In this document: positions 13,143 through 23,807 of the stretch, one piece after another
How the letters are laid out: every line of letters starts with the position of its first letter
Position numbering within the stretch: position 1 is the stretch's first letter
Assembly: GCA_034509735.1 (NCBI GenBank)
Contig: JACGWO010000006.1
Location: 1,131,001 to 1,195,000 of the forward strand
DNA: 64,000 nt
DNA from: Sesamum alatum
Taxonomy: Eukaryota; Streptophyta; Magnoliopsida; Lamiales; Pedaliaceae
Reading direction: 5' to 3'
The notes under the pieces: generated by a model
What the model was told of the DNA's origin: nothing
Seen by the model: only the letters and a program-made list of their open reading frames with translations
The model's database searches: none
Position numbers and translations under genes: made by a program

Positions 13143-13937
13143 GGGTTAAATACAGTTACCACCCCTAACGTATTCACCCTACATCAATTATCCCCCCTGA
13201 AGTATTAAAACCTTCAAAAAATCCCTTGGCCTTCTAACTCCTTTCATTTTTAAGTTCAAAAAATCCATTTTGCCCCTTACTAAAAATTAATTTTTGAAAA
13301 AAAATTAAAGGAATTTTTAAAATACCAAAACCACTCTTTTTTAAAACTTTGTCTAATTCTAGTTTCACTTGTTCATCGAGCTCGTTTTATTTTCGTAATC
13401 CTAAAGTACTTGGAGCTCATTTTATTTTAGTTTTCCTTGTTTGTCAAACCAACTTAAAAATAAATTTATACATGCATATATATATAGATATATTTATATA
13501 TTAGTACTTAAGATATACAATTAATAAAATCAAAAGAGCTAATCACGAGCTAATAAAAAAATATACAATTAATATATATTTATATATATACATGGTAATT
13601 ATATGAATGTATAAATTTATTTTTAACTAAGTTTGACAAATAAGTGAAACTAAACTAAAATGAGCTCCAAATACTTTAGAATTATAAAAATAAAAAGAGC
13701 TCGATAAACAAGTGAAACTAGAATTAGACAAAGTTTAAAAATAGAGAGGTTTTGGTATTTTAAAAATTCCTTTAATTTTTTTTTTCAAAAATTAATTTTT
13801 AGTAAGGGGCAAAATGGACTTTTTGAACTTAAAAATGAAAGGAGTTAGAAGGCCAAGGGATTTTTGAAAGTTTTAATACTTCAGGGGGACAATTGATGTA
13901 GGGTGAATACTTTTGGGATGATAATTGTATTTGACCC
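13143..13937. mobile_element. 795-bp long foldback element with 9-bp target duplication
   Basis: The two halves are near-perfect inverted repeats of over 300 bp. Paired blocks include ttaaatacagttaccacccc with its inverse, cctacatcaattatcccccc with gggggacaattgatgtaggg, cccttggccttctaactcct with aggagttagaaggccaaggg, and gtcaaaccaacttaaaaata with its partner. Both flanks (13134-13142 and 13938-13946) read ATATATTTA, a perfect 9-bp duplication. It has no coding capacity. The high arm identity suggests recent origin or strong self-correction; transcripts would form a long hairpin. Confidence 0.88.
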
Positions 13938-13946
13938 ATATATTTA

Positions 13947-15130
13947 TAAGGAACATTGTGAATTTAGAGGATAAAGAGTTCAATTCAATGGCGTGAAAAA
14001 ATAACAAAAACAAAACGGATAGAGAAGGGTAAAAAAAAGAAAGAATTTACTTTTTGTTTTATTCGATAGTTTTGTCCACACACATAATGCAACCAAGGTA
14101 GTTAATCTACACCCAACAATCTTAATAATATAGTATAGAAAAAATAGTGGATTATATTTTATTTTTAAAATAATAAATTCTATAAAAATAATATGATTTT
14201 TGAATTTTATAATTTTAATGAACATTAAACGAATGCAGATTTTAGTTAAATTCAAAAGTTGAAATTATTTTCAAAATTAAAGAAAGAATTAAAAAGTTAT
14301 TTTACGGGTAGAGTTGATAATTAAATGAATAATAAGTAGTAGGATTAAAAGCTATAATTCATATCTTTTATAAAATTATTCTTTTAATTGAATATAATAT
14401 ATACATTCTTCTAATAAAACAAATAATATAAAATATTGCACTTTCCAATTATATTACATATTTGATTATCTCAATTAGAAGGTGGAATGGGTCCCAAAAA
14501 AAAAATAAAAAATAATGAAACGAGGCTAAATATACCTTATTTGAATTTTATAAGGTCTCGTATTCGAATTTTGGATATTCATGAAATAGGGTGGGGGCTT
14601 AAAGGACTGTTGGCAGCGGGGATTGCCATGGATTCTCTTATCTAGCGTAGCGCTTGGCTTAGTTTCGTACACGTCATCGATCTTTTTGAACCAATTAGAG
14701 AGAGTGGGGATAAATTTGAAATTTTGAGAAATGTGCTAAAAAAAAAAATAGGGTGGATTTGATTTTATATCATCCATTTGAGAAAGGGCCCCCCTTCTTG
14801 TACTTGAATTCAAATAATTTAGGTTAGGTAGGCTACTCTTATTGTGGTTGGTTTGATTAATTTTAAGGGTTTGACATGCTTCCATTTGATTTAAAATATT
14901 ATTATGTATTAGTCGGTGTGACATTTGTATTTATGCACATTTAATAAATATTTATTTTTATTATTTATAATATATTAAAAATAAAAATAAAATATTTAAA
15001 TCAATATATTATATTTCAAATAAGTAAATAAATAAATAAAATAAATTAATTTAAATGTATTATCGACACAGTAAAAAAATAGTATAATGGAGTTACAAAT
15101 TATCATTTGTAAGTGAATTTTTTTTTTCTT
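13947..15130. other. Intergenic, no gene recognised
   Basis: AT-rich sequence with small low-complexity open frames on the minus strand and no splice-supported exons. A more GC-rich patch near 14590-14690 shows no recognisable coding frame. Confidence 0.55.
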
Positions 15131-15140
15131 TTTTTATATT

Positions 15141-15552
15141 GGGTGAATTACAATGACATCCCCTGAGATTTGACATAATTACGAATATCCTCTTACTTTT
15201 TGAAAAATTACAAATACCCTATGAGTTTTGTAATTTTTAACCAAATGCTTGGAATTGTCCATTTTACCCATGATTTTTTTAAACTGTAGAAAAATCAGTC
15301 GTGACAAATTATGTTATTCCTCCTTTATGTAAAAACTGTATGAAATATCTCCCAGTGTATTTTCGTCCAAAATCTTCAAAAAAATTTAAAAATTAATAAA
15401 AAATAATTCAGTTGTATTTTGGTCAGTTCAGTCATAAAAAAAAATATTTGTTAGACGCATATAAACTTTAGGGGAAAATTTATAATTTTTAAAAAAATAA
15501 GTAAATATTCATATTTATGTCAAATCTCGTGAGAGGTCATTGTAATTCACTC
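15141..15552. mobile_element. Family A miniature element, inverted, with 10-bp target duplication
   Basis: Begins gggtgaattacaatgacatc and ends gtcattgtaattcactc. Both flanks (15131-15140 and 15553-15562) are TTTTTATATT, a perfect duplication of 10 bp, or 9 bp if the end is set one base differently. The internal blocks are in the opposite orientation to the 11.6-kb copy. Confidence 0.85.
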
Positions 15553-15908
15553 TTTTTATATTAGTATGGATATTGATTATTAATCAATAAAAGTATACAT
15601 TTGAATGAACTACAAATTCAGTCTGAAGTTTATATCTAACTTCAAATTAAGTTTGAATGAACAACATCGTATTGTTCCGAAAATATGATGTTTCATATTG
15701 AGCATTTTTAATACTCCTCAAATTTATTTATCGGAACAATATAAGTCAAAATTTTCTTCAAATTTCGAATCGACGACGACAAATGCACGTTAAGACACAT
15801 TCTATTCCATCGTTGGAGTTGAAATATTCGGTGGCATCATTATTAATGTGCACCAATAAAAAAAAAATGCACAAAATGAATATTATGCTATGGCAAAATT
15901 GAAGCAGG

Positions 15909-16166
15909 CCGAAAAAATGCAATTACTCTCTTGTGATATGTAAAATGTGCAAAAAAAATCCATATGAAAAAATAAATAGCAATTTACCTCCTGTATTTTA
16001 AAAAATGGAGCAAAAAACCCTCTAAAAACGGATTGAAACACCCCCTGTGAGGGGGTTGTTTGCTGTATTTTGAATAACACAGGGGGATAAATTACTAGTT
16101 ATTTTTTTTCACAAGAGGGTAGTTGCTCTTTTCGATTAACATAGGGACAAATTGTATTTAACCCCC
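15909..16166. mobile_element. Family C miniature inverted-repeat element
   Basis: The left arm aatgcaattactctcttgtg, with internal atagcaatttacctcctgta, is mirrored on the right by gggggataaattactagtta and caaattgtatttaaccccc. Related copies lie near 31.4, 35.7 and 48.0 kb. Non-coding; the exact ends are uncertain. Confidence 0.7.
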
Positions 16167-16241
16167 GAAAAAATGTGCTATGATACCACGTCGAAAATTA
16201 TTAAAGAAAATAATTCGAAAATAGAATTAGAATTATCTATA

Positions 16242-17036
16242 GGCCATGTTTACAATAACCTATTGGATTAGGCCATAAAATAATATGGGTCTACTATCTC
16301 TTCTATTAACTCCTATTGAACTAATCCATAATATGTTTACTTGTGGTAGTAATTATAAGAGTAATAGGGGGATTAATATGTTAGTTGGTTTACTATCCAA
16401 TGTTGTACATTAAATAAGAGTTAAGTTCACAATTTTGCCCCTATCTACAGTAAAACATAACATCAACCTTAAGTTTAGTGTTGGAGTAATAAGGACTATC
16501 ATTCCCCTTCTCTTCTTCGCACAACTCACCCCTACTGTTAAGATCTAGAACTAGCGGAAGGAAAACAACCCAAAAAACATCGAGTGAGGCACGTATATTC
16601 CTCTTCCACACCGAACAGGTAAACCAAAATCCCCACAACTTGTTTTTGCGAGTTCTTCTCTACTCAGTCCCCAACTCGAAATTTTTTCTTACAAATGAGT
16701 AATTTGTGAATGGGTATAGTAACCCTTACTAACAACAACTTGGGACAAGAAGGCAATGGAGGTGGGTTATATAATGAGGACTTGCATTTATAAAACCCAC
16801 AAAACATGCGTTAGAACAATAAATAAGCTCTTAAAAATTAAGATAAAACGAGTGATAAATTTGTAAAAAAAAATATATGAGCAAAACAGGGACAAAAATG
16901 GAATACAAAGTTAATAGGCATTTCAGTGGGCCCCACAGATTAAGGGTTGTAGTGCGCCCGTGGGTTTTGAAGTAAATACCCCATTAAATGCTACTAACCA
17001 CTATTAGGTCCTATATAGGTGATAGTAAACAAGGCC
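16242..17036. mobile_element. Family G element with GGCCATGTTTAC ends
   Basis: The left end ggccatgtttacaataacct, then attggatta, is inverted on the right as ctatataggtgatagtaaac followed by aaggcc. The 3' part (gggccccacagatta, then tagtgcgcccgtggg, then ctactaacc) matches the order of blocks in the larger element at 55966-57157. I found no clear target duplication. The interior has no recognised coding frame. Confidence 0.65.
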
Positions 17037-17991
17037 ATACTATATATTAAGATAGAACACCTCTTTGTCGTCTCTCCCTTTTTTTGGTTTGTTTTTTATA
17101 TGTATATTTTATTTTCTCATCAACTTCCTAACCCTCCATTATCTTTTAATAATTATTTATTTATTTTTTATTAATTTTCTTATAAATTTAATATTAATTA
17201 TTGTTTTATATATATTTTATTAAATAATAAAAATATTATGAATATTTTATTTTAAGTAGTATTATAAAATTTGCATATGTAGAGAACGCGCGACAAATTA
17301 CTTAGTGATAAGGACTGTTCGGATGTTATTATAATTTTACAATTATTTGAAAAGTTAATTCTCAACAAAAGCCCAAGATGACAATTTTCAAAGTGTGCTT
17401 CCACGACTCTAACGCATTCGATGGGCTTGAAGCCCACTTTAACACGATATACATTGTAAGAAGTTTAAACGTGTGATTATGATTTAATTTTTTAAAAGAT
17501 GGGAAGCTTATTTTTTTTATTACTAGTTGTAGTGGTACGCCGTTTTAGAAATAATATATCACATTTTAAATATATTATAAATATAAATAAATATATCATA
17601 TTTAATAATAAATAAATAAATCATAAATAAGAAAATAAGCTTATTTTTTTTTAAATATAATATTATTCCATCTTTATATGCTCACTTTGGCTTGTTATTA
17701 GTAACTAGTAATTTTAGCACACCTAATGTGTATGCAATTCTATAAGTATTATTTAAAATAAAATATTTATAAAATTTTATCCTTTAGTAAAGTATATACA
17801 AAGTAATATGTTAATATTAAATTTTAAAAAAATAATAAAAAAAACTGAATGAAAATTTAAAAAAATAAAAAAATAACTATCAAAAGATAAAGGCAGAATG
17901 AGAAGTTAGACGAGAAAAATAAATATAAAACAATAAAGCAGACCAAAAATATGAGAGACACGGAAGATATGCTCTCCATTAATATATAGTA
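17037..17991. other. Intergenic, no gene recognised
   Basis: Very AT-rich. A slightly GC-richer patch at 17340-17460 (ending near cgatgggcttgaagcccact) has a 61-codon open frame on the minus strand with no family resemblance. No RNA gene is seen. Confidence 0.5.
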
Positions 17992-18245
17992 CTAGTGTGT
18001 GTGGCATACTCCATGAGTGTGCATAATTGAATAAAAAATTTAAAAATTAATTTATATTTTTTAAAATATATTTAATTGAAGAAATTAAATTTTTTTTAAA
18101 AAAAAAGAAGATTTGAGGGATTAGAAGAGTGGGAATGTAAAAAGTTAATAAATAAATAAAATTAAATACTAAAATTATAAAAATAGCATACCAAAAAATA
18201 GTGAGATATCAAAATATTGCTCTCACTTAATAATAAGATATAGAT
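17992..18245 (-). mobile_element. Small non-autonomous Helitron (type 1)
   Basis: Read on the minus strand, it starts TCTATATCTTATTATTAAGT and ends CACACACACTAG followed by T. That is the Helitron pattern of a 5' TC and a 3' CTRR inserted between A and T. The same 5' end (TCTATACCTTATTA) and 3' end (GCACTAGT) occur in the copy at 60976-61268. It is 254 bp long and has no coding capacity. Confidence 0.65.
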
Positions 18246-19559
18246 AAATAAACTATAGATAAAATATATTTTTTTTCTTAAATTCATAAAAAAGTTCATA
18301 CCGAATTTTTCTAATCAAATTTGTAGGAGCTTGCTTGTGAAATATTTTTAATCTCATCTCATCTCGTAAATATTTTTTCCGATCAAATACGTTTTTGCTT
18401 GTGAAAATTTCTCCAAAATCAATTATAATTATTATATTTTTATTTTAAATATATATTGCATATTAAATCAATTATCATACTGATCAAATTCATCGTTATT
18501 TTTTTTATTATTTTAATTAGAATTGGATAAAATTACATGCAATTGGTAACCCTAATATTCCAGTTTTTTTTATAAGAAAGGAACTCTAGTCTCCATTGAC
18601 TCTAGAAATTTGTGTAATGACGATATTATCCAAAGTATACAAGCATATACCCCATGGGTAATTATTCGACGTCGTTTAGTAGTCTGGTAGTGTTTTCTCG
18701 CACAGATTTCAACTTCCCATTCCCAATCACATCCCCAATTTCACATCTTCACCTCCGAAAACCCCCTGAAGTTATTCTTTCGATTCGACCTGCTTTGTTT
18801 TCGGCGAAGGTAAACCTAATCTCTTAGCTGATTCTTTGTTTTCCTTATGAAAACTGCATGATCTCTTGGTTTTATTACTATGTGGTAGGTTTTCTTAATT
18901 TGGGATTCCTGTTTCAGATCTGCTTGTAGTCGTCGTTTGATTTCAGTGTTAGGGTGACAGTTGTGTTTAATTTAGATTTGGTATTTTTGGCGTAAGAGGT
19001 TTATTTTGGAATTGGTAGAACTTTACGGTTCGTGTTGTTTAGCTAGAATCTAGATAAGGTTTAGATGAGTAATTGATGATCAGGTAAGTTTTAATTTGAG
19101 TCGATTTACAGGGTTTTGCACGATGCAGAAGTGTAACTATTTTTGTCCCCCTTTTGCAATTTTTCAGTGATTGAATACACTGCTAGATACAATGTATAAG
19201 GTAGCCTGTTTGATTGAGTTGATCAAATACTTAGTCGCTGGTCTGTTTGATTTTGACGCTCTGTTTTGTTGTCAATATTGCAACCGATGCAAACTGTGGC
19301 TGGGGTTTGCTCTATGGATGATTTGATTCGAGAAACTTTTTCAGTGATAATGGGTAGTCTTTAGGAATGTTATAGTTCCATTTTCTGCAAATAAAACTTT
19401 ACCGAAGCTTTCCAACTGCTTCTGGTTGCGCATTTGCATGTATCCCAGCTGTCAAACATCATGCTGGTAACACGAACATGATGTTTCTTCAAATTACAGT
19501 TAGCCTGTTGATTGAAGTGCTGTCTCCAATTGTAGGACTTGATAAGTTCGAGCTTAATC

Positions 19560-20905
19560 ATGGAGGGGGTTGGAGGTGAGGGTTCCTCAACAGCTGCTGC
19601 TGCATTGAACCAACGGAGGCATGAAGTATCGAAGCTTTTCCAGTATTATTTAGATAAATCGACTCCCCACGCTCTTTACCGATGGATTGGAACTTTTGCT
19701 CTAGTGTTTGTTTATGCTCTGCGGGTTTACTACATTCAAGGGTTCTATATTATTACATACGGTTTAGGGATCTACATTCTGAATCTGCTCATTGGATTTT
19801 TGTCACCTCTGGTTGACCCAGAGCTGGAACCAACTGATGGTCCTATGCTGCCTACGAAGGGTTCCGACGAATTCAAACCTTTTATCCGCCGCCTCCCTGA
19901 GTTCAAATTCTGGTATTTGTATTTTCTTTAGCCATTTATAATTTTGTTTCCCTGGGCTCTGACTTCAATTAGGTTAGACATTATTATTTTGTCTCCATGA
20001 GCTTTAATTTGCAGTAGGTGGTCGACATGCTGTCATGTCATCTGTATGCTTATTTTCCTAGTAACGCATAAACCGCCTGATAAATAATGGATAATTGTGA
20101 TTGAATTTTTCGGATCTCATGAGGTACTTACAGCATACAGTTCTGAAACTTGATGTGTAGAATAGGTATATCTGATTTTTGAAGGATTTATATGGATCTT
20201 ATCCCTGTATCTTTACTACACTCAGCTATGATGTTTCTGAAAAGCTCCGTGAAAGGTTTAAACATATTTTTACTTGGGAATTCGTGATTGCTGGTAGAAC
20301 AACTGTAATTTGAAAAGGACAGTGCAAACAAGTTTGCCTATGAAGTTTTTGATTAATATCCTAGGTGAGGGAAAGAATTTCCTCTCTTCAATTTTGACAG
20401 AGATTCTGAAAAGTTTTGGATCGCTTCATTGATCTCATATGCGCAGTAACTAAGATATCAATGTTGATGATGTCTTTTATTTTGGTTGCAGGTATGCCAT
20501 CACGAAGGCTTTCTGTGTAGCATTTATCATGACCTTTTTTTCCATGTTTGATGTTCCAGTATTCTGGCCTATATTATTGTGCTACTGGCTTGTTCTTTTT
20601 GCATTAACAATGAAGCGTCAAATAATGCATATGATCAAGTACAAATATATCCCATTCAACATTGGGAAGCAGGTAAGCTCTAGAAAGATGTATACTCTGT
20701 CTTTCCTCAACTGCTTTTGCACTACACAGTAAATCATCTTTCCGTAGCACATTTATAGTATGGTAGTAGATTTTAACCGAGAACCCTTCTGGTTGTTCTA
20801 GTTCTTTTCTTAGTATTATTGCAGCTAGTAACAGTTCTTGTTTCATATCAGACGTACAAAGGGAAAAAGCCTGCCTCTAGTGCCAGCAGCCCACGGGCCG
20901 ACTGA
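19560..20905 (+). CDS. RER1: RER1 protein (ER retrieval receptor)
   Basis: Golgi membrane protein that returns escaped ER membrane proteins in COPI vesicles. The coding exons are 19560-19912, 20492-20672 and 20852-20905, in phase, for 195 residues, matching plant RER1 length. The start ATG lies in an exon joined to a leader exon ending at 18809 through a 5'-UTR intron (18810-19535, GCGAAG|GTAAAC to ATTGTAG|GACTTG). Motifs include [42 protein letters not shown] (split across the intron), [15 protein letters not shown] and [12 protein letters not shown], then a basic Ser-rich cytosolic tail ending SSPRAD. Four hydrophobic segments form the expected W-shaped topology with both ends in the cytosol. 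SYP112, another trafficking protein, follows on the same strand, but no functional link is implied. Confidence 0.96.
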
Positions 20906-21860
20906 ACTTCTACTGGCTTATGACTTAACCGGATCAAGAAGGATCGATCAAGATGAAAAAGCGGCATGGAAACAAGAACAAGAAAAGGCACAGTGAAAAA
21001 TACCTTTCCGACATTTTTAGTTTATGGGATCTGTATTTACATTGAGATACTGACATGCAGTTGAATACAGAATTATCAGCATATAGTTCAGTTGCGGGCT
21101 GTTATTTCATTATGGCAGCAAACTGCTAATTACGCAGCAGAAGTAGTAAAAGTTCAATTTGTTTACGACATCTCACTGCAGGAATATTAAAGTTGGTTGT
21201 AATTCGATTCTCTGTTTGTTTGTTGGTTTCATGGCGAATGTTTGCATTCATATTATTATCTTGTAGTTGAAATATTTAGTGCTGGAGATGACATAAATTA
21301 CTCATAAATGATGGTATATAATCAATATCATTTTCTTCAGCTTGGATTGGAATTAAAGGCATTTGATATCTGAACAAATGATTCAATAAAACCCCATCTA
21401 TAAAAGAAGGGAAAATCTCGAAATTTGTAAACGGAAGGTATAAATTATAAATCATTTATAATTTTTTGAATAATTACATATATATTCATTAAATACATCA
21501 ACACTATTGATACAAACCGTCCATGTTTTCAGAAAAATTACACATACATCTCTCAATAACGTCAATATTATTACACAAATTATCACTGATTTTTGACAGT
21601 CAAAGTTTGATTATGTAATTATGCAAAAAAATATAGGTGATTTGAATAAATAAACATAGATTAAAGAGCGTAAATGTAGTTTTTCATTGAAAAAAAAATT
21701 CACTTACATTTTGTGTCATCCAGACCACAGATATTCATTAAAAGGAAATTACGTGAACAAGGTTAAAATGTTTAATTACTATTTCTGTTGTACGTCTGTT
21801 TCCAACGAGGGGCATATAATGTTCCAGCTGTTCCCCAAACCCTAGTGGCAAAATAGACTT
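20906..21860. other. RER1 3' UTR and intergenic DNA
   Basis: The RER1 3' UTR occupies the first few hundred bases. From about 21450 to 21620 there is a one-sided stretch of the type seen in the small foldback elements (taattacatatatattcatt, then attacacatacatctctcaa). No coding exon is seen. Confidence 0.55.
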
Positions 21861-21873
21861 TCCATCATAATAC

Positions 21874-21938
21874 AACGGCTATTGAATAAGGCCGGAATTT
21901 AAATTTGGGAACGGTCTAATATTTCAAAACCCCAACGG
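21874..21938 (+). promoter_or_regulatory. Three AACGG cores upstream of SYP112 (MSA-like)
   Basis: AACGG occurs at 21874-21878 (context TACAACGGCTA), 21910-21914 and 21934-21938 (context CCCCAACGGAA). The first differs from the mitosis-specific activator consensus YCYAACGGYYA at one position. MSA elements drive G2/M expression through MYB3R factors. None is a perfect match, so this is suggestive only. Confidence 0.4.
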
Positions 21939-22384
21939 AAACCCACCGTCACAGTCACAACTATTCCTTCTTGGGCTCTTAATAACTCTTCTCTCACAGC
22001 TTTCAAGATTTGCGCCTCTGTTTCTTTCTTCACTGATTTGAAATTTTACTCACTCTGTTGTTGCTGAGTGAATCTTGAAGATATTTTCAAGAACAGGAAT
22101 TTTCAGTATCATTCAAACCCCCCAAATAATCTATTTCGTTCCAGTTTCATCTCTTGGTATGACATTATTCTATCTTTACTTGGATTTCATGACCCTGCTT
22201 ATTTTGATGTTATTCTGATTTGTGTATTTCTCAGTTATATTATGATTCAATTTTATGGGGTTTCTTGAATATACAAGTATGAGTTTGTGTGTGCTCATTC
22301 CACACACTCATATGATTGAATCTGTGTTTGATTTCTCAAGGATTGAGGTGTTTTTCTTTGTGGGTTTTCAGAATTGGTGCAAAG

Positions 22385-23278
22385 ATGAATGACTTGATGA
22401 CGAAATCGTTCCTAAGTTATGTTGATCTCAAGAAACAGGCTATGAAGGATCTCGAAGCAGGGCCGGATATTGAGATGGGGCAACTCGACCCGTCGGATGA
22501 GAGTAATCTCTCAAAGTTTTTCGAAGAAGTAGGCGCAATCAAGGCCGACATGGAAGAAATCACCAATCTACTTCTTGATCTTCAAGACCTCAATGAAGAG
22601 ACTAAATCTGCTCAGAGTTCCAAAATTCTTCGCGGGGTAAGGGACCGGATCAATGCCGACATGGTCATGGTTCTTCGAAAGGCCAAGATCATCAAAACGA
22701 GATTGGAATTGCTTGATAAATCGAATGTTGCGAATCGTAGTGTATCTGCTGCGTATAGAGAAGGAAGCCACATTGATCGTACAAGAATTGCAGTGACTAA
22801 TGGCCTGAGAGTTAAACTCAAAGATATAATGAATGATTTTCAGTGTTTGAGGGAGAAAATTGTTTCTGAGCACAAAGAAGGGCTTAAGAGGAGGTATTAT
22901 AGCGCTACGGGCGAGCAACCGAGCGAGGAAATGATCGAAAAGATGATATCGGAAGGCGGGGTTGTAGGGGTTCTTGAGGGCAAGGGAGGAGAATCAGTGG
23001 AGGAGAATCAAGAGAGACATGAGGCAGTGAAGGAAATACAGAGAAGCTTGGTTCAACTACACCAAGTCTTTCTTGACATGGCGGTGATGGTCGAGACTCA
23101 AGGCGAACAAATGAATAATATCGAGCAGAACGTGGTGAATGCTGGAGCGTATATAAACGATGGGACGAAGGAGCTTGATCGTGCTAACCGGATGAAGGGA
23201 AGGAGGACTTGGGCTTGTTGGATTGGGGCAGTTGTGCTGGTGTTCTTGTTGGTATGCCTCATTGCAATGCTTTTCTGA
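22385..23278 (+). CDS. SYP112: Qa-SNARE syntaxin SYP112
   Basis: Plasma-membrane/cell-plate type syntaxin that acts in vesicle fusion. The single coding exon gives 297 residues. The start MNDLMTKSFLSYVDLKKQ is the conserved N-terminus of the SYP11 group (KNOLLE and SYP112). Motifs distinguishing SYP112 are NLLLDLQDLNEETKSAQSSK, KILRGVRDRI, NVANRS and YREGSHIDRTR. An Habc bundle occupies about residues 37-160. The SNARE helix covers about 205-268 (RHEAVKEIQRSL, LHQVFLDMAVMVETQGEQM) with the expected central Gln. A C-terminal membrane anchor fills roughly residues 276-297. A splice acceptor (GGGTTTTCAG|AATTGGTG) just before the ATG suggests a 5'-UTR intron whose donor may be near 22155. The stop-to-stop distance to the convergent LAC11 is 530 bp. 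Confidence 0.94.
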   Translation: MNDLMTKSFLSYVDLKKQAMKDLEAGPDIEMGQLDPSDESNLSKFFEEVGAIKADMEEITNLLLDLQDLNEETKSAQSSKILRGVRDRINADMVMVLRKAKIIKTRLELLDKSNVANRSVSAAYREGSHIDRTRIAVTNGLRVKLKDIMNDFQCLREKIVSEHKEGLKRRYYSATGEQPSEEMIEKMISEGGVVGVLEGKGGESVEENQERHEAVKEIQRSLVQLHQVFLDMAVMVETQGEQMNNIEQNVVNAGAYINDGTKELDRANRMKGRRTWACWIGAVVLVFLLVCLIAMLF

Positions 23279-23807
23279 ACTTAGAAACTTATTTAAGATT
23301 TATATGCCGTATATCGTCGTTGCTCGTCGCCTATCGTCTGCTTGAGCTTCTTGACACAGAATATGATGGTTTGGAGAGAATTTCATTGATTTTTTTGTCC
23401 TTTTTACTTTAATTTTGAGTGCAATGTGTCTGATGATTTCTGTTCATCATTCACTGCATCATGGAAGTTGATGTGTTCATTGAGATTTTCACATTGTTGT
23501 GCCAAGTTTTTAGTTTTCTTCTGTTTTGAAGTGAAGGGAGATAGATCCCTGTGTTCTTGACAATAGCTGTGAATACCATTCTAAAAGTTTAACACCAGTT
23601 GAGATCTCCATGTTGTGTGATTATATGAGTTTTCGGCGTTTTTGTATAGCCATATGGATTCGGATGTACATTAACGACGAGCCAATTGAAAATCGTAGAT
23701 AATAATTGAAGCTTGTTATGAATATATATGAGTCTAGTTTGAATTTCAATCAACAGAAATCATAATTCTTTTTAGTTTCAACTCCAAAATGAATTATTTC
23801 GAGTGAG

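Noticed and set aside
10119..15552. Regularly recurring similar repeats as a CRISPR-like array
   Set aside because: Copies are hundreds of bp long with terminal inverted repeats and target duplications, in both orientations; they are transposons in a plant genome.
22568..22918. 116-codon frame antisense to SYP112
   Set aside because: Overlaps a well-supported coding exon on the other strand and has no family match.
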